NCBI GenBank assembly: GCA_934141605.1
Contig: CAKPCL010000005.1
Location: forward strand, 1-64,000
Reading direction: 5' to 3'
Length of the DNA: 64,000 bases
DNA from: an uncultured Clostridia bacterium
GTDB taxonomy: Bacteria; Bacillota; Clostridia; TANB77; CAG-508
Position numbers and translations under genes: made by a program. Under the pieces are notes generated by a model that searched no databases, was not told where the DNA came from, and was given only the letters and a program-made list of their open reading frames with translations. This document shows positions 60,647-64,000 of this stretch, piece after piece (positions within the stretch are counted from its first letter, which is position 1; each line of letters starts with the position of its first letter).

Positions 60647-61105
60647 TTATACCTCTTTCCTATACCAAAACTCATCTTCTATTGTTTCGTATAACTTAAA
60701 TCCTCTTTTTTCATAAAATTTTATTGCTATATCAAATTCTTTAAATGTGCATAATATGATTTCTTCATATTTTTCTTTTTTAGCAAAATTTAAAAATAAA
60801 TCATATAGTCTATTTCCAATTCCTAAGTTTCTATATTTAGCATTTATATAAAAGCAGTTCATTTTTATAATTTTATCTGTTTGCTGCAAACCTCCACATG
60901 TTCCTACAATTTGATTTTGTTTATTTAGTGCAATCCAGAACTTATTATTTCCTGTCTTGTACTTTTCCACTAATTTGTGTTCAAAATAATCTTTCCAATG
61001 TGTAAATCCAAATTCTTCTGATGTAATTTTAATGAGAAATTTAATAATATCTTCTCGCTCTCCATATTTACATTCAACTATTTTTACTCCACTATTTTCT
61101 AACAT
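60647..61105 (-). CDS. GNAT family N-acetyltransferase
   Basis: A 152-residue GNAT: KFWIALNKQNQIVGTCGGLQ, FYINAKYRNLGIGNRLYDLF with the R/Q-x-x-G-x-G/A acetyl-CoA loop (RNLGIGNRL), and IILCTFKEFDIAIKFYEKRG/FKLYE. The acceptor is unknown. AGGGAG precedes the ATG. It starts 13 bases after the NMNAT fusion gene and ends five bases before the radical SAM gene. Confidence 0.9.
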   Translation of the reverse strand: MLENSGVKIVECKYGEREDIIKFLIKITSEEFGFTHWKDYFEHKLVEKYKTGNNKFWIALNKQNQIVGTCGGLQQTDKIIKMNCFYINAKYRNLGIGNRLYDLFLNFAKKEKYEEIILCTFKEFDIAIKFYEKRGFKLYETIEDEFWYRKEV

Positions 61106-61118
61106 ACTTTCTCCCTAA

Positions 61119-62822
61119 TTACTCTTGCTTTAATTTTTTTATATGCCAATCGCAAATATCAACAAGTAATGTATCATCTTTAAATCCTATGTAATTCATT
61201 AATTTTTTAAATCCACTGTCTGTTTGTCCTAGTGTAATATCACCATCAATTTTTTGATAAAATTCTTTATTCATTTTCCATAGTCTTATTGAAGTTTCCA
61301 TTTCTTTTGATGCAGAAATTGTAGCCCTAGTCTTTAGACTCACATAAGGCAACATATATGGACTTCTTGCAATCTCTTTATTGGGTAATCTTACTACTAA
61401 TCCTCCGTTTTTTGCTCCTATTATAAAATCTCTAAGATCTACTATATCAAATATTTTTTCATTTCCCATACTAGCTAAAAGAAATATTTGCTCAATATTA
61501 ATTCTTTCTGGCAAATTGCTCATTACTTCCCTTATTGTTTTTCCAGTTGCACTATCATCATCTACTAATATATAGTTTCCATCTTCAATTTTTTGAATTT
61601 GATTTTTTACTGTATCATGTCCTATTCTCCCAATTAAAGATATATATTTTTTCTGTATGTCGCTTATATCAAATAGTCTACTTGTTTCTATATTATAAGT
61701 TCCTCTATAATATGTATCTAGGCTTATTGTTTGTTTTGCTTCTAATATAGAATATGCTTTTTTTAACTGTTCTTCCATATTTATTGTTTTTACATCTAAT
61801 TGATTATGAAATACTGCTCTTATTAATTCTATTAATTGCTTTAAAAACTCTTCATGTTCTTTTTGTAATATTTCTTCTTTTACATTTTGCTTGTAATTCA
61901 ATAATGGTGTTATTCCCTCGTTTCTTATAACATAGTCTCCATCTTCTTTACTATAATTTTGATTATTATAGTCATAACCTTCTCTTTGTCTTATATTTCT
62001 TGAAGAATATGTTGACACAATTGATTTATTATTAATAAAAAAATTATTTTTTCCTTTACATTTATTTTTTATTTGGTTAAATTTTTCACTATAGCCTTCT
62101 CTTTCAATGCATATTCCTATTCCTTTATTTTCAAAGCAATACATAAATTCGCTATTATCTCCACCAAAAACATAGGCTACTTGTATGTTAGGATTTACAT
62201 GTTTCCTTAAATATTGTTCTAGTCTTTGTATTATATCTGTGAAATTAATATATGTTTTCACATATATTGATTCCCAAGGATCTATCATCAACCAATTACT
62301 ATCTTTAATACATTCTTGACATAGGTCTAATCTTTCATAAGAATTTATTTTATAATATGGTTTCGTTGATACATAGCTTTCATGTGATGGTGACAAATAG
62401 CCACCTACAACATTATATCCGTTTTTTTCTAAGACTTTTTTTGCAAAATCCATCATATACAAATGTCCCTCATGTATTGGGTCAAATCCTCCTGTTGTAA
62501 GTAATACAACTGGATTTTTTATATCTTTATCCTTCATATTTTCAATAATTTTGCTTACTGGTGTTGTAAGAAAATTCAAATTATAATAATCTATATCTTC
62601 TAAATCTATATTGTCTAAAATAAATCCTGCTTTTATAACAATATCTATACTTAAATATTTTTTATATATTTCACTATAATATTCATCTCTTAATATTTTC
62701 CATGCTAATTTTACTTCATCTGTTTTATTTTCTATTTTACTATATGCAATATCTACATCTGCACATTTAAAATTTTTATCTAAATTTAATATATCCCAAA
62801 GATATTCTTTTTGTTCGCTCAT
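61119..62822 (-). CDS. NMN adenylyltransferase-phosphoribosyltransferase fusion
   Basis: A 567-residue protein of three parts. Residues 5-58 look like a J-domain-type helical bundle without HPD (LWDILNLDKNFKC..DIAYSK, AWKILRDEYYSEIYKKY). Residues 104-290 form a nucleotidyltransferase: GGFDPIHEGH (111-120, the GxFxPxHxGH site) and SIVSTYSSRNIRQ (267-279, ISSTxIR-like), as in NMN/NaMN adenylyltransferases. Residues 330-567 form a phosphoribosyltransferase with the PRPP loop ILVDDDSATGKTI (418-430). Beside NAD synthase this suggests local NAD or NAD-like cofactor synthesis. The ribosome binding site is weak. Confidence 0.75.
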   Translation of the reverse strand: MSEQKEYLWDILNLDKNFKCADVDIAYSKIENKTDEVKLAWKILRDEYYSEIYKKYLSIDIVIKAGFILDNIDLEDIDYYNLNFLTTPVSKIIENMKDKDIKNPVVLLTTGGFDPIHEGHLYMMDFAKKVLEKNGYNVVGGYLSPSHESYVSTKPYYKINSYERLDLCQECIKDSNWLMIDPWESIYVKTYINFTDIIQRLEQYLRKHVNPNIQVAYVFGGDNSEFMYCFENKGIGICIEREGYSEKFNQIKNKCKGKNNFFINNKSIVSTYSSRNIRQREGYDYNNQNYSKEDGDYVIRNEGITPLLNYKQNVKEEILQKEHEEFLKQLIELIRAVFHNQLDVKTINMEEQLKKAYSILEAKQTISLDTYYRGTYNIETSRLFDISDIQKKYISLIGRIGHDTVKNQIQKIEDGNYILVDDDSATGKTIREVMSNLPERINIEQIFLLASMGNEKIFDIVDLRDFIIGAKNGGLVVRLPNKEIARSPYMLPYVSLKTRATISASKEMETSIRLWKMNKEFYQKIDGDITLGQTDSGFKKLMNYIGFKDDTLLVDICDWHIKKLKQE

Positions 62823-62861
62823 AAATTCTTTTTACTATCTACCTTTAGATTGTACCTTTCC

Positions 62862-63857
62862 TTATTTTTTTAGCCATTCATTTGTAATTTTATAATAACT
62901 ATCCCATCCACCTTTTACATGACTATCATATAAATCTAAGTGTATAGCAGGAGATTTAGCCATATATTTATGCAGATTATACCTATGCAAATTTTCTAGA
63001 TTTTTTGAATAAAAATCAAATTGCTTTTTTGATTTATTGTCTAAACTGGCTATTAATTTTTCCTTTTCGTTATCTTCCATATTTAAATAATTCAAATATA
63101 ACTCTACAAAATCGTATGATGCTCCAAAAACAGTTTCATCTGTTCTATTATCATACATATCTCCACTTGGTGTTACTTCTATAATGCTTTTAGGAATATC
63201 TAATTCTTTTGCAACTTTATATACTTCTGATTTATGAATATCTGATATTATTTGCACATCTACCATTCCATCTGAAGCCTTACCTACATATCCTAAATAT
63301 GCCCCTTCATCTTTATTAGTTGTTCCACATATAATTGCTCCAAAACCTGCTTGATTTAATAAACTTGTTGTATAATAAAGTATTGGTGTTCTACTATACG
63401 GAGCTAATTGTCCTATTGCCCAATCTTCTCCTTTTATTCCAATTTCTGGTTCTAAAGTATTTCTTATTTCGGTATTTATTTTACTTAATTCCACTATGTA
63501 TGGTTTAAGTTCTAATTTTTTGCATAATTCTTTTCCTCTTTCAGTTGCCTCACCTTGATTAGTTACTCCTGTTGATTTCATTACTGGTAATAACATTGGT
63601 ATTATTCTTTTAATTGGCGAATTTGATTTTTCAGAAGCCTTTTTTATAATTCCTAATACTACTGCTGAATCAATACCTCCACTTATGGCTACTACACAGG
63701 CTTTTAGTCCATATTTATCCATGTAATTATTTAATAAATTTGATTTTTGCTCTATGTATTCTTTTGCATTAAAATTTCTGTTTTTTCTAATATTATCTAA
63801 TATGTTCATTAATTGTTCACTTATTAATTTATCTGATTGCTCATTATATACTTTCAT
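62862..63857 (-). CDS. nadE: NAD+ synthase, ammonia-dependent
   Basis: Converts nicotinate adenine dinucleotide to NAD with ammonia and ATP. CVVAISGGIDSAVVLGIIKK holds the SGGIDS pyrophosphatase loop (about 59-64 from the ATG at 63857); IICGTTNKDEGAYLGYVGKA and SDGMVDVQIISDIHKSEVYK are further family motifs. No glutaminase domain, so ammonia or a partner supplies nitrogen. It starts within the stop codon of the preceding gene (ATGA overlap), showing translational coupling. AAGGTGG precedes the ATG. Confidence 0.93.
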   Translation of the reverse strand: MKVYNEQSDKLISEQLMNILDNIRKNRNFNAKEYIEQKSNLLNNYMDKYGLKACVVAISGGIDSAVVLGIIKKASEKSNSPIKRIIPMLLPVMKSTGVTNQGEATERGKELCKKLELKPYIVELSKINTEIRNTLEPEIGIKGEDWAIGQLAPYSRTPILYYTTSLLNQAGFGAIICGTTNKDEGAYLGYVGKASDGMVDVQIISDIHKSEVYKVAKELDIPKSIIEVTPSGDMYDNRTDETVFGASYDFVELYLNYLNMEDNEKEKLIASLDNKSKKQFDFYSKNLENLHRYNLHKYMAKSPAIHLDLYDSHVKGGWDSYYKITNEWLKK

Positions 63858-64000
63858 AGTAGTATTCCACCTTCCATTTCCCATTCATATCTTATATGTC
63901 CATCTTGAAAAAATATTAAATTTCTGCCATTATCTGGGTTTGTATCTCTTGTATTTTTATTTAATGGTAATGATATACAAACATTTTGTCCGTTTACATC
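63854..64000 (-). CDS. 3' end of a gene of unknown function (partial)
   Basis: Only the last 48 codons are in the window: ...LPLNKNTRDTNPDNGRNLIF, then FQDGHIRYEWEMEGGILL and a TGA that overlaps the nadE ATG. The gene extends beyond the right edge. Not recognised; its coupling to nadE places it in the same operon. Confidence 0.7.
   Translation of the reverse strand, partial: DVNGQNVCISLPLNKNTRDTNPDNGRNLIFFQDGHIRYEWEMEGGILL

Overview
The window comes from a low-GC, spore-forming member of the Clostridia (Bacillota), probably an uncultured gut lineage. The evidence is the very AT-rich coding sequence, strong GGAGG ribosome binding sites, and sporulation genes (gpr, ytxC, splB, a spoIIID-like regulator, a ylmC/ymxH remnant). 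The hrcA-grpE-dnaK-dnaJ operon and the asp23-amaP-DUF2273-nusB-xseA-xseB order are also typical of the group. The genus cannot be fixed from sequence alone. Most genes lie on the minus strand.

Layout. 0-7.4 kb: accessory region with duplicated membrane-anchored proteins, RhuM, a QueH-GNAT fusion, a GT39-like membrane protein and an acyltransferase. 7.4-15.7 kb: ruvB, an Alg13/Alg14-like glycosyltransferase pair, and the heat-shock operon with two CIRCE operators. 15.9-19.3 kb (plus strand): DUF4912 protein, GH57 branching enzyme, ytxC. 19.3-29.7 kb: gpr, fhs, a PAP2-like protein, xseB-xseA-nusB, the Asp23 envelope cluster and fmt-def-priA. 29.9-38 kb: a CDF transporter, a large pilin-leader protein with a C-type-lectin-like end resembling a diversity-generating-retroelement target, a frame-slipped AlbA/HATPase regulator, and four TasA-like secreted proteins. 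Three ordinary tRNAs lie at 34.8 kb (Gln) and 38.1 kb (His, Gln). 38.2-47.9 kb: spoIIID-like, mutS2, dCMP deaminase, splB, DUF2442/DUF4160, folA-thyX, a PflX-like radical SAM protein and a short ftsZ.

The most unusual part is 48.0-53.5 kb. A tRNA-Tyr(GUA) gene at 53.2-53.5 kb is interrupted in the anticodon by a 222-nt sequence with the conserved P, Q, R and S elements of a small group I intron. Seventy-two bases beyond the tRNA lies a freestanding PD-(D/E)XK gene of the I-Ssp6803I homing-endonuclease type. A second, deleted copy of the endonuclease, with the same tRNA-terminator block, lies at 48.0-48.35 kb.

From 53.69 kb to the right edge is a mobile element. Its large serine recombinase ends inside the remaining C-terminal third of ylmC/ymxH, so the element appears to have integrated into that gene. 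Its cargo is a tight co-directional operon: NAD synthase, an NMNAT-phosphoribosyltransferase fusion, GNAT, a frame-disrupted radical SAM protein and a SelO-like protein, followed by small proteins and a methyltransferase. The other end of the element lies outside the window. Short REP-like palindromes (six 29-nt units in three pairs) are scattered between housekeeping genes.
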